Positions 1 through 9,117 of a stretch of 64,000 bases of DNA are shown in pieces. Position 1 is the first letter of the stretch. Every line of letters begins with the position of its first letter. The notes below the pieces were generated by a model. The model did no database searches. It saw only the letters and a list, made by a program, of their open reading frames with translations, and was not told where the DNA came from. A program made the position numbers and the translations under genes. Source of the stretch: Lasioglossum baleicum (Eukaryota; Arthropoda; Insecta; Hymenoptera; Halictidae); contig NW_027469331.1 of NCBI RefSeq assembly GCF_051020765.1, forward strand, positions 1 to 64,000, written 5' to 3'.

Positions 1-149
1 CAGTGCATTTGCATTCAAGTATGCGAAATTGGCACGGAAACTCCGATTCGGCAAGCACGAACACGATTTATTCGAGCTTATGTCAGATTCGACGATTCTT
101 CGTTTCAGAAGTGTATTTCTGTGCGGAATCGCTGTCTCGCGTGCTATAT
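1..149. repeat. Representative satellite monomer (first unit in the window)
   Basis: By hand count this unit has 67 G+C of 149 (45%) and 14 CpG dinucleotides. From monomer position 1 it holds an octamer ATTTGCAT (7-14), a variable cassette (13-63) with the GGCACGGAAA / GGAATAGAAA / GGAATCGAAA alternatives at 31-40, a CACGATTTATTCGAG-like tract (63-76), two CGATTC-type blocks (86-98), a nested dyad (93-131) and a CGCG tract (138-141) before the next unit. Linked end variants are GTGCTATAT and GCGCTAGAT at 141-149. AA/TT/TA steps cluster near 8, 18, 28, 38, 47, 69, 79, 88, 97, 107, 116, 127, 136 and 146, with GC/CG steps between. All later units can be described as substitutions or 1-bp deletions of this one. 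Confidence 0.95.
93..131. other. Nested dyad symmetry in the conserved half of the monomer
   Basis: Outer arms CGATTC (93-98) and GAATCG (126-131) are exact reverse complements. Between them CAGAA (106-110) and TTCTG (117-121) are again exact reverse complements around GTGTAT. Because this part of the monomer is the least variable, the structure recurs in nearly all ordinary units; S-type units change the inner arms. It could extrude as a hairpin or be a paired protein-binding site; neither is demonstrated. Confidence 0.75.
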
Positions 150-596
150 CAGTGCATTTGCATGCAAGTATGCGAAATTGGAATAGAAACTCCGACCCGG
201 CAAGTAGGATCACAATTTATTCGAGCCTATGTCAGATTCGACGATTCTTCGTTTCAGAAGTGTATTTCTGTGCGGAATCGCTGTTTCGCGCGCTAGATCA
301 GTGCATTTGCATGCAAGTATGAGAAATTGGAATCGAAACTCCGACCCGGCAATCACGATCACGATTTATTCGAGCTTATGTCAGATTCGACGATTCTTCG
401 TTTCAGAAGTGTATTTCTGTGCGGAATCGCTGTTTCGCGTGCTATATCAGTGCATTTGCATGCAAGTAGGCGAAATTGGAATAGAAACTCCGACCCGGCC
501 AGCACGATCACAATTTATTCGAGCCTATGTCAGTTTCGACGATTCTTCGTTTCAGAAGTGTATTTCTGTGCGGAATCGCTGTTTCGCGCGCTAGAT

Positions 597-894
597 CAGT
601 GCATCTGCATGCAAACATGCGAAATTGGCACGAAAACTCCGATTTGGCAACCACGATCATGATTTATTCGAGCTTATGTCAGATTCAACGATTATTCGTT
701 TCACAAATGAATTTCTGTACGGAATCGCTGTTTAGCGTGCTAGATCAGTGCATTTGTATGCAAATAAGCGAAATTGGTACGGAAACTCCGATTCGGCAAG
801 CACGACCACGATTTATTCGAGCTTATGTCAGATTCGACGATTATTTGTTTCACAAATGAATTTCTGTGCGGAATCGCCGTTTCGCGTGCTAGAT
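597..894. repeat. S1-S2 divergent monomer pair (type example of 16 pairs)
   Basis: S1 (597-745) and S2 (746-894) replace the usual TTTCAGAAGTGTATTTCTG core by TTTCACAAATGAATTTCTG. S1 also has TTCAACGATTATTCG, TGTACGGAATC and TTTAGCG; S2 has GATTATTTGTTTC and GAATCGCCG. Sixteen pairs were located by eye, with S1 cores near 0.70, 3.83, 5.32, 7.70, 9.05, 10.53, 12.17, 12.91, 14.55, 16.64, 19.62, 21.70, 24.23, 24.83, 26.17 and 27.66 kb. There are three lone S2 units (6.36, 18.42, 23.49 kb). None lies beyond 27.9 kb. Confidence 0.88.
843..857. other. Perfect stem-loop ATTTGTTTCACAAAT in S2 monomer
   Basis: Six base pairs (ATTTGT with ACAAAT) around a TTC loop, at monomer positions 98-112. Ordinary monomers have CTTC/GAAG (98-101 with 108-111) around a six-base loop at the same place. 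Four substitutions (98, 101, 108, 111) move the pairing register and lengthen the stem. S1 has the same arms with one mismatch at position 101. Shown once here; it recurs in each S2 unit of the left domain. Confidence 0.8.
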
Positions 895-1422
895 CAGTGC
901 ATTTGTATGCAGATATGCGAAATTGGCACGGCAACTCCGATTCGGCAAGCACGACCACGATTTATTCGAGCTTATGTCAGATTCGACGATTCTTCGTTTC
1001 AGAAGTGTATTTCTGTGCGGAATCGCTGTCTCGTGTGCTATATCAGTGCATTTGCATGCAAGTATGCGAAATTGGAATAGAAACTCCGACCCGGCAAGTA
1101 CGATCACAATTTATTCGAGCCTATGTCAGATTCGACGATTCTTCGTTTCAGAAGTGTATTTCTGTGCGGAATCGCTGTTTCGCGTGCTAGATCAGTATAT
1201 TTGTATGCAGATATGCGAAATTGGCACGGAAAGTCCGATTAGGCAAGCACGATCACGATTTATTCGAGCTTATGTCAGATTCGACGATTCTTCGTTTGAG
1301 AAGTGTATTTCTGTGCAGAATCGCTGTTTCGCGCGCTAGATCAGTGCATTTGCATGCAAGTATGCGAAATTGGAATAGAAAATCCGACCCGGCAAGCACG
1401 ATCACAATTTATTCGAGGCTAT

Positions 1423-1438
1423 GTCTGTTTCGACATTC
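1423..1438. repeat. 148-bp deletion monomer marker (GTCTGTTTCGACATTC), first example
   Basis: Compared with GTCAGATTCGACGATTC the tract has two A-to-T changes and one lost G, making a 148-bp monomer. I count 44 monomers of this kind: 11 on the left and 33 on the right, including a GTCTGTTTCGAGATTC form near 30,915. Together with the 1-bp losses near 15,812, 32,741, 40,482 and 42,567 they account for the whole 48-base phase slip. Partial forms exist: GTCAGTTTCGACG near 532 and GTCTGTTTCGACG near 45,800. Confidence 0.85.
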
Positions 1439-2085
1439 TTCGTTTCAGAAGTGTGTTTCTGTGCGGAATCGCTGTTTCGCGCGCTAGATCAGTGCATTTG
1501 CATGCAAGTATGAGAAATTGGAATCGAAACTCCGACCCGGCAAGCACGACCACGATTTATTCGAGCTTATGTCAGATTCGACGATTCTTCGTTTCAGAAG
1601 TGTATTTCTGTGCGGAATCGCTGTTTCGCGTGCTATATCAGTGCATTTCCATGCAAGTATGCAAAATTGGCACGGAAACTCCGATTCGGCAAGCACGACC
1701 ACGATTCATTCGAGCTTATGTCAGATTCGATGATTCTTCGTTTCAGAAGTGTATTTCTGTGCGGAATCGCTGTTTCGCGCGCTAGATCAGTGCATTTGCA
1801 TGCAAGTATGCGAAATTGGAATAGAAAATCCGACCCGGCAAGCACGATCACAATTTATTCGAGCCTATGTCAGATTCGACGATTCATCGTTTCAGAAGTG
1901 TATTTCTGTGCGGAATCGCTGTTTCGCGTGCTATATCAGTGCATTTGCATGCAAGTATGAGAAATTGGAATAGAAACTCCGACCCGGCAATCACGATCAC
2001 AATTTATTCGAGCCTATGTCAGATTCGACGATTCTTCGTTTCAGAAGTGTATTTCTGTGCGGAATCGCTGTTTCGCGTGCTATAT

Positions 2086-3264
2086 CAGTGCATTTGCATT
2101 CAAGTATGCGAAATTGGCACGGAAACTCCGATTCGGCAAGCACGAACACGATTTATTCGAGCTTATGTCAGATTCGACGATTCTTCGTTTCAGAAGTGTA
2201 TTTCTGTGCGGAATCGCTGTCTCGCGTGCTATATCAGTGCATTTGCATGCAAGTATGCGAAATTGGAATAGAAACTCCGACCCGGCAAGTAGGATCACAA
2301 TTTATTCGAGCCTATGTCAGATTCGACGATTCTTCGTTTCAGAAGTGTATTTCTGTGCGGAATCGCTGTTTCGCGCGCTAGATCAGTGCATTTGCATGCA
2401 AGTATGAGAAATTGGAATCGAAACTCCGACCCGGCAATCACGATCACGATTTATTCGAGCTTATGTCAGATTCGACGATTCTTCGTTTCAGAAGTGTATT
2501 TCTGTGCGGAATCGCTGTTTCGCGTGCTATATCAGTGCATTTGCATGCAAGTAGGCGAAATTGGAATAGAAACTCCGACCCGGCAAGCACGATCACAATT
2601 TATTCGAGCCTATGTCAGTTTCGACGATTCTTCGTTTCAGAAGTGTATTTCTGTGCGGAATCGCTGTTTCGCGCGCTAGATCAGTGCATTTGTATGCAGA
2701 TATGCGAAATTGGCACGGCAACTCCGATTTGGCAAGCACGATCACGATTTATTCGAGCTTATGTCAGATTCGACGATTCTTCGTTTGAGAAGTGTATTTC
2801 TGTGCGGAATCGCTGTTTCGCGCGCTAGATCAGTGCATTTGCATGCAAGTATGCGAAATTGGAATAGAAAATCCGACCCGGCAAGCACGATCACAATTTA
2901 TTCGAGGCTATGTCTGTTTCGACATTCTTCGTTTCAGAAGTGTGTTTCTGTGCGGAATCGCTGTTTCGCGCGCTAGATCAGTGCATTTGCATGCAAGTAT
3001 GAGAAATTGGAATCGAAACTCCGACCCGGCAAGCACGACCACGATTTATTCGAGCTTATGTCAGATTCGACGATTCTTCGTTTCAGAAGTGTATTTCTGT
3101 GCGGAATCGCTGTTTCGCGTGCTATATCAGTGCATTTCCATGCAAGTATGCAAAATTGGCACGGAAACTCCGATTCGGCAAGCACGACCACGATTCATTC
3201 GAGCTTATGTCAGATTCGATGATTCTTCGTTTCAGAAGTGTATTTCTGTGCGGAATCGCTGTTT
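2086..3264. repeat. Truncated, internally deleted HOR C copy
   Basis: The first part (2,086 to ~2,680) matches 1 to ~595, then the sequence jumps to material matching ~1,250-1,795 (offset 1,489 bp, ten monomers minus one base). The S1-S2 pair of a full C unit is therefore missing here. Monomer phase is preserved across the junction, which indicates an in-register deletion rather than random breakage. Confidence 0.75.
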
Positions 3265-3904
3265 CGCGCGCTAGATCAGTGCATTTGCATGCAAGTATGA
3301 GAAATTGGAATAGAAACTCCGACCCGGCAATCACGATCACGATTTATTCGAGCTTATGTCAGATTCGACGATTCTTCGTTTCAGAAGTGTATTTCTGTGC
3401 GGAATCGCTGTTTCGCGTGCTATATCAGTGCATTTGCATTCAAGTATGCGAAATTGGCACGGAAACTCCGATTCGGCAAGCACGAACACGATTTATTCGA
3501 GCTTATGTCAGATTCGACGATTCTTCGTTTCAGAAGTGTATTTCTGTGCGGAATCGCTGTCTCGCGTGCTATATCAGTGCATTTGCATGCAAGTATGCGA
3601 AATTGGAATAGAAACTCCGACCCGGCAAGTAGGATCACAATTTATTCGAGCCTATGTCAGATTCGACGATTCTTCGTTTCAGAAGTGTATTTCTGTGCGG
3701 AATCGCTGTTTCGCGCGCTAGATCAGTGCATCTGCATGCAAACATGCGAAATTGGCACGAAAACTCCGATTTGGCAACCACGATCATGATTTATTCGAGC
3801 TTATGTCAGATTCAACGATTATTCGTTTCACAAATGAATTTCTGTACGGAATCGCTGTTTAGCGTGCTAGATCAGTGCATTTGTATGCAAATAAGCGAAA
3901 TTGG

Positions 3905-6287
3905 TACGGAAACTCCGATTCGGCAAGCACGACCACGATTTATTCGAGCTTATGTCAGATTCGACGATTATTTGTTTCACAAATGAATTTCTGTGCGGAA
4001 TCGCCGTTTCGCGTGCTAGATCAGTGCATTTGTATGCAGATATGCGAAATTGGCACGGCAACTCCGATTTGGCAAGCACGATCACGATTTATTCGAGCTT
4101 ATGTCAGATTCGACGATTCTTCGTTTCAGAAGTGTATTTCTGTGCGGAATCGCTGTTTCGCGTGCTACATCAGTGCATTTGCATTCAAGTATGCGAAATT
4201 GGCACGGAAACTCCGATTCGGCAAGCACGACCACGATTTATTCGAGCTTATGTCAGATACGACGATTCTTCGTTTCAGAAGTGTATTTCTGTGCGGAATC
4301 GCTGTTTCGCGTGCTAGATCAGTGCATTTGCATGCAAGTATGCGAAATTGGAATAGAAACTCCGACCCGGCAAGCACGATCACGATTTATTCGAGCTTAT
4401 GTCAGATTCGACGATTCTTCGTTTGAGAAGTGTATTTCTGTGCGGAATCGCTGTTTCGCGCGCTAGATCAGTGCATTTGCATGCAAGTATGCGAAATTGG
4501 AATAGAAACTCCGACCCGGCAAGTACGATCACAATTTATTCGAGCCTATGTCAGATTCGACGATTCTTCGTTTCAGAAGTGTATTTCTGTGCGGAATCGC
4601 TGTTTCGCGTGCTAGATCAGTATATTTGTATGCAGATATGCGAAATTGGCACGGAAACTCCGATTCGGCAAGCACGACCACGATTCATTCGAGCCTATGT
4701 CTGTTTCGACATTCTTCGTTTCAGAAGTGTATTTCTGTGCGGAATCGCTGTTTCGCGCGCTAGATCAGTGCATTTGCATGCAAGTATGAGAAATTGGAAT
4801 CGAAACTCCGATTCGGCAAGCACGACCACGATTTATTCGAGCTTATGTCAGATTCGACGATTCTTCGTTTCAGAAGTGTATTTCTGTGCGGAATCGCTGT
4901 TTCGCGCGCTAGATCAGTGCATTTGCATGGAAATATGCGAAATTGGCACGAAAACTCCGATTCGGCAAGCACGATCACGATTTATTCGAGCTTATGTCAG
5001 ATTCGACGATTCTTCGTTTCAGAAGTGTATTTCTGTGCGGAATCGCTGTTTCGCGCGCTAGATCAGTGCATTTGCATGCAAGTATGAGAAATTGGAAACG
5101 AAACTCCGATTCGGCAAGCACGACCACGATTTATTCGAGCTTATGTCAGATTCGACGATTCTTCGTTTGAGAAGTGTATTTCTGTGCGGAATCGCTGTTT
5201 CGCGCGCTAGATCAGTGCATTTGCATGGAAATATGCGAAATTGGCACGGAAACTCCGATTTGGCAACCACGATCATGATTTATTCGAGCTTATGTCAGAT
5301 TCAACGATTATTCGTTTCACAAATGAATTTCTGTACGGAATCGCTGTTTAGCGTGCTAGATCAGTGCATTTGTATGCAAATAAGCGAAATTGGTACGGAA
5401 ACTCCGATTCGGCAAGCACGACCACGATTTATTCGAGCTTATGTCAGATTCGACGATTATTTGTTTCACAAATGAATTTCTGTGCGGAATCGCCGTTTCG
5501 CGTGCTAGATCAGTGCATTTGTATGCAGATATGCGAAATTGGCACGGCAACTCCGATTTGGCAAGCACGATCACGATTTATTCGAGCTTATGTCAGATTC
5601 GACGATTCTTCGTTTCAGAAGTGTATTTCTGTGCGGAATCGCTGTTTCGCGTGCTAGATCAGTGCATTTGCATGCAAGTATGCGAAATTGGAATAGAAAC
5701 TCCGACCCGGCAAGCACGATCACGATTTATTCGAGCTTATGTCAGATTCGACGATTCTTCGTTTGAGAAGTGTATTTCTGTGCGGAATCGCTGTTTCGCG
5801 CGCTAGATCAGTGCATTTGCATGCAAGTATGAGAAATTGGAATAGAAACTCCGACCTGGCAATCACGATCACGATTTATTCGAGCTTATGTCAGATTCGA
5901 CGATTCTTCGTTTCAGAAGTGCATTTCTGTGCGGAATCGCTGTTTCGCGCGCTAGATCAGTGCATTTGCATGCAAATATGCGAAATTGGCACGAAAACTC
6001 CGATTCGGCAAGCACGATCACGATTTATTCGAGCTTATGTCAGATTCGACGATTCTTCGTTTGAGAAGTGTATTTCTGTGCGGAATCGCTCTTTCGCGCG
6101 CTAGATCAGTGCATTTGCATGCAAGTTTGAGAAATTGGAATAGAAACTCCGACCCGGCAATCACGATCACGATTTATTCGAGCTTATGTCAGATTCGACG
6201 ATTCTTCGTTTCAGAAGTGTATTTCTGTGCGGAATCGCTGTTTCGCGTGCTATATCAGTGCATTTGCATTCAAGTATGCGAAATTGG
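3905..6287. repeat. HOR A copy 1 (16 monomers, 2,383 bp)
   Basis: Matches the next 2,383 bp at constant offset from about 3,905 to 6,311, and matches 9,118-11,501 at offset 5,213. It starts inside an S2 monomer, which is why copy 2 shows an S2 without its S1 partner at its left edge. Sixteen monomers minus one base give 2,383; the missing base is in the deletion monomer at ~4,700. A private change (GCAAGTTTGAG) sits near 6,126. The wider match to 8,478-11,527 begins at about 3,265. Confidence 0.88.
5964..5977. promoter_or_regulatory. 14-bp palindrome ATTTGCATGCAAAT (double octamer), left-domain example
   Basis: Most monomers contain the octamer ATTTGCAT at positions 7-14. In monomers with the AAAT variant at 17-20 the sequence becomes a perfect 14-bp palindrome holding two overlapping octamers on opposite strands. 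Further exact copies are at 8347-8360, 11177-11190, 13561-13574, 25475-25488 and 28305-28318. The octamer ATGCAAAT/ATTTGCAT is the classical site of POU-homeodomain factors; binding here is only a possibility. Confidence 0.6.
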
Positions 6288-8670
6288 CACGGAAACTCCG
6301 ATTCGGCAAGCACGACCACGATTTATTCGAGCTTATGTCAGATTCGACGATTATTTGTTTCACAAATGAATTTCTGTGCGGAATCGCCGTTTCGCGTGCT
6401 AGATCAGTGCATTTGTATGCAGATATGCGAAATTGGCACGGCAACTCCGATTTGGCAAGCACGATCACGATTTATTCGAGCTTATGTCAGATTCGACGAT
6501 TCTTCGTTTCAGAAGTGTATTTCTGTGCGGAATCGCTGTTTCGCGTGCTACATCAGTGCATTTGCATTCAAGTATGCGAAATTGGCACGGAAACTCCGAT
6601 TCGGCAAGCACGACCACGATTTATTCGAGCTTATGTCAGATACGACGATTCTTCGTTTCAGAAGTGTATTTCTGTGCGGAATCGCTGTTTCGCGTGCTAG
6701 ATCAGTGCATTTGCATGCAAGTATGCGAAATTGGAATAGAAACTCCGACCCGGCAAGCACGATCACGATTTATTCGAGCTTATGTCAGATTCGACGATTC
6801 TTCGTTTGAGAAGTGTATTTCTGTGCGGAATCGCTGTTTCGCGCGCTATATCAGTGCATTTGCATGCAAGTATGCGAAATTGGAATAGAAACTCCGACCC
6901 GGCAAGTACGATCACAATTTATTCGAGCCTATGTCAGATTCGACGATTCTTCGTTTCAGAAGTGTATTTCTGTGCGGAATCGCTGTTTCGCGTGCTAGAT
7001 CAGTATATTTGTATGCAGATATGCGAAATTGGCACGGAAACTCCGATTCGGCAAGCACGACCACGATTCATTCGAGCCTATGTCTGTTTCGACATTCTTC
7101 GTTTCAGAAGTGTATTTCTGTGCGGAATCGCTGTTTCGCGCGCTAGATCAGTGCATTTGCATGCAAGTATGAGAAATTGGAATCGAAACTCCGATTCGGC
7201 AAGCACGACCACGATTTATTCGAGCTTATGTCAGATTCGACGATTCTTCGTTTCAGAAGTGTATTTCTGTGCGGAATCGCTGTTTCGCGCGCTAGATCAG
7301 TGCATTTGCATGGAAATATGCGAAATTGGCACGAAAACTCCGATTCGGCAAGCACGATCACGATTTATTCGAGCTTATGTCAGATTCGACGATTCTTCGT
7401 TTCAGAAGTGTATTTCTGTGCGGAATCGCTGTTTCGCGCGCTAGATCAGTGCATTTGCATGCAAGTATGAGAAATTGGAAACGAAACTCCGATTCGGCAA
7501 GCACGACCACGATTTATTCGAGCTTATGTCAGATTCGACGATTCTTCGTTTGAGAAGTGTATTTCTGTGCGGAATCGCTGTTTCGCGCGCTAGATCAGTG
7601 CATTTGCATGGAAATATGCGAAATTGGCACGGAAACTCCGATTTGGCAACAACGATCATGATTTATTCGAGCTTATGTCAGATTCAACGATTATTCGTTT
7701 CACAAATGAATTTCTGTACGGAATCGCTGTTTAGCGTGCTAGATCAGTGCATTTGTATGCAAATAAGCGAAATTGGTACGGAAACTCCGATTCGGCAAGC
7801 ACGACCACGATTTATTCGAGCTTATGTCAGATTCGACGATTATTTGTTTCACAAATGAATTTCTGTGCGGAATCGCCGTTTCGCGTGCTAGATCAGTGCA
7901 TTTGTATGCAGATATGCGAAATTGGCACGGCAACTCCGATTTGGCAAGCACGATCACGATTTATTCGAGCTTATGTCAGATTCGACGATTCTTCGTTTCA
8001 GAAGTGTATTTCTGTGCGGAATCGCTGTTTCGCGTGCTAGATCAGTGCATTTGCATGCAAGTATGCGAAATTGGAATAGAAACTCCGACCCGGCAAGCAC
8101 GATCACGATTTATTCGAGCTTATGTCAGATTCGACGATTCTTCGTTTGAGAAGTGTATTTCTGTGCGGAATCGCTGTTTCGCGCGCTAGATCAGTGCATT
8201 TGCATGCAAGTATGAGAAATTGGAATAGAAACTCCGACCTGGCAATCACGATCACGATTTATTCGAGCTTATGTCAGATTCGACGATTCTTCGTTTCAGA
8301 AGTGCATTTCTGTGCGGAATCGCTGTTTCGCGCGCTAGATCAGTGCATTTGCATGCAAATATGCGAAATTGGCACGAAAACTCCGATTCGGCAAGCACGA
8401 TCACGATTTATTCGAGCTTATGTCAGATTCGACGATTCTTCGTTTGAGAAGTGTATTTCTGTGCGGAATCGCTCTTTCGCGCGCTAGATCAGTGCATTTG
8501 CATGCAAGTATGAGAAATTGGAATAGAAACTCCGACCCGGCAATCACGATCACGATTTATTCGAGCTTATGTCAGAATCGACGATTCTTCGTTTCAGAAG
8601 TGTATTTCTGTGCGGAATCGCTGTTTCGCGTGCTATATCAGTGCATTTGCATTCAAGTATGCGAAATTGG
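6288..8670. repeat. HOR A copy 2 (16 monomers, 2,383 bp), directly tandem to copy 1
   Basis: Direct tandem copy of 3,905-6,287; the match runs to about 8,694, where CACGACCACG is replaced by CACGAACACG. It has a lone S2 monomer near 6,360 followed by the 16-monomer order of copy 1. Private changes include GGCAACAACG near 7,647, shared with 24,775, which ties this copy to the distant duplication at 24.6-29.0 kb, and GTCAGAATCG near 8,575. Confidence 0.88.
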
Positions 8671-9117
8671 CACGGAAACTCCGATTCGGCAAGCACGAAC
8701 ACGATTTATTCGAGCTTATGTCAGATTCGACGATTCTTCGTTTCAGAAGTGTATTTCTGTGCGGAATCGCTGTCTCGCGTGCTATATCAGTGCATTTGCA
8801 TGCAAGTATGCGAAATTGGAATAGAAACTCCGACCCGGCAAGTAGGATCACAATTTATTCGAGCCTATGTCAGATTCGACGATTCTTCGTTTCAGAAGTG
8901 TATTTCTGTGCGGAATCGCTGTTTCGCGCGCTAGATCAGTGCATCTGCATGCAAACATGCGAAATTGGCACGAAAACTCCGATTTGGCAACCACGATCAT
9001 GATTTATTCGAGCTTATGTCAGATTCAACGATTATTCGTTTCACAAATGAATTTCTGTACGGAATCGCTGTTTAGCGTGCTAGATCAGTGCATTTGTATG
9101 CAAATAAGCGAAATTGG
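8671..9117. repeat. Three-monomer (447-bp) insert between HOR A copies 2 and 3
   Basis: The spacing from A copy 2 to A copy 3 is 2,830 bp against 2,383 for copies 1 to 2; the difference is exactly three monomers. The extra material includes an S1 monomer and matches the sequence that precedes copy 1 (about 3,458-3,904). Copy 3 therefore keeps the ancestral left flank, and copy 2 arose by tandem duplication that excluded it. Confidence 0.75.

Larger units (their letters stand above)
1..2085. repeat. HOR C copy 1 (14 monomers, 2,085 bp; may begin upstream)
   Basis: Positions 1 to about 1,955 match 21,001 to about 22,955 at a constant offset of 21,000 bp, with a few private changes such as the CGGCCAGCACG variant near 498 and GTGCAGAATCG near 1,315. 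The next unit (2,086 onward) repeats its first ~595 bp. It contains one S1-S2 pair (597-894) and one 148-bp deletion monomer (tract at ~1,423-1,438). The upstream boundary is set only by the window edge. Confidence 0.85.

Noticed and set aside
43..59. CENP-B box-like match on the minus strand around the CCCGGCAAGCACGAT variant
   Set aside because: Against the core NTTCGNNNNANNCGGGN it has two mismatches in the nine essential positions, in every subtype examined, and subtypes with GATTCGG lose the CGGG part. Not a supported box.
85..100. RNA polymerase III B-box-like GATTCGACGATTC
   Set aside because: It has an extra base relative to the GWTCRANNC consensus and no A-box at a fitting distance, so a tRNA or SINE origin is not supported.
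106..121. Heat-shock-element-like TTC/GAA alternation (TTTCAGAAG, TATTTC)
   Set aside because: Spacing between TTC and GAA is one base, not the two required by the nTTCnnGAAn pattern.
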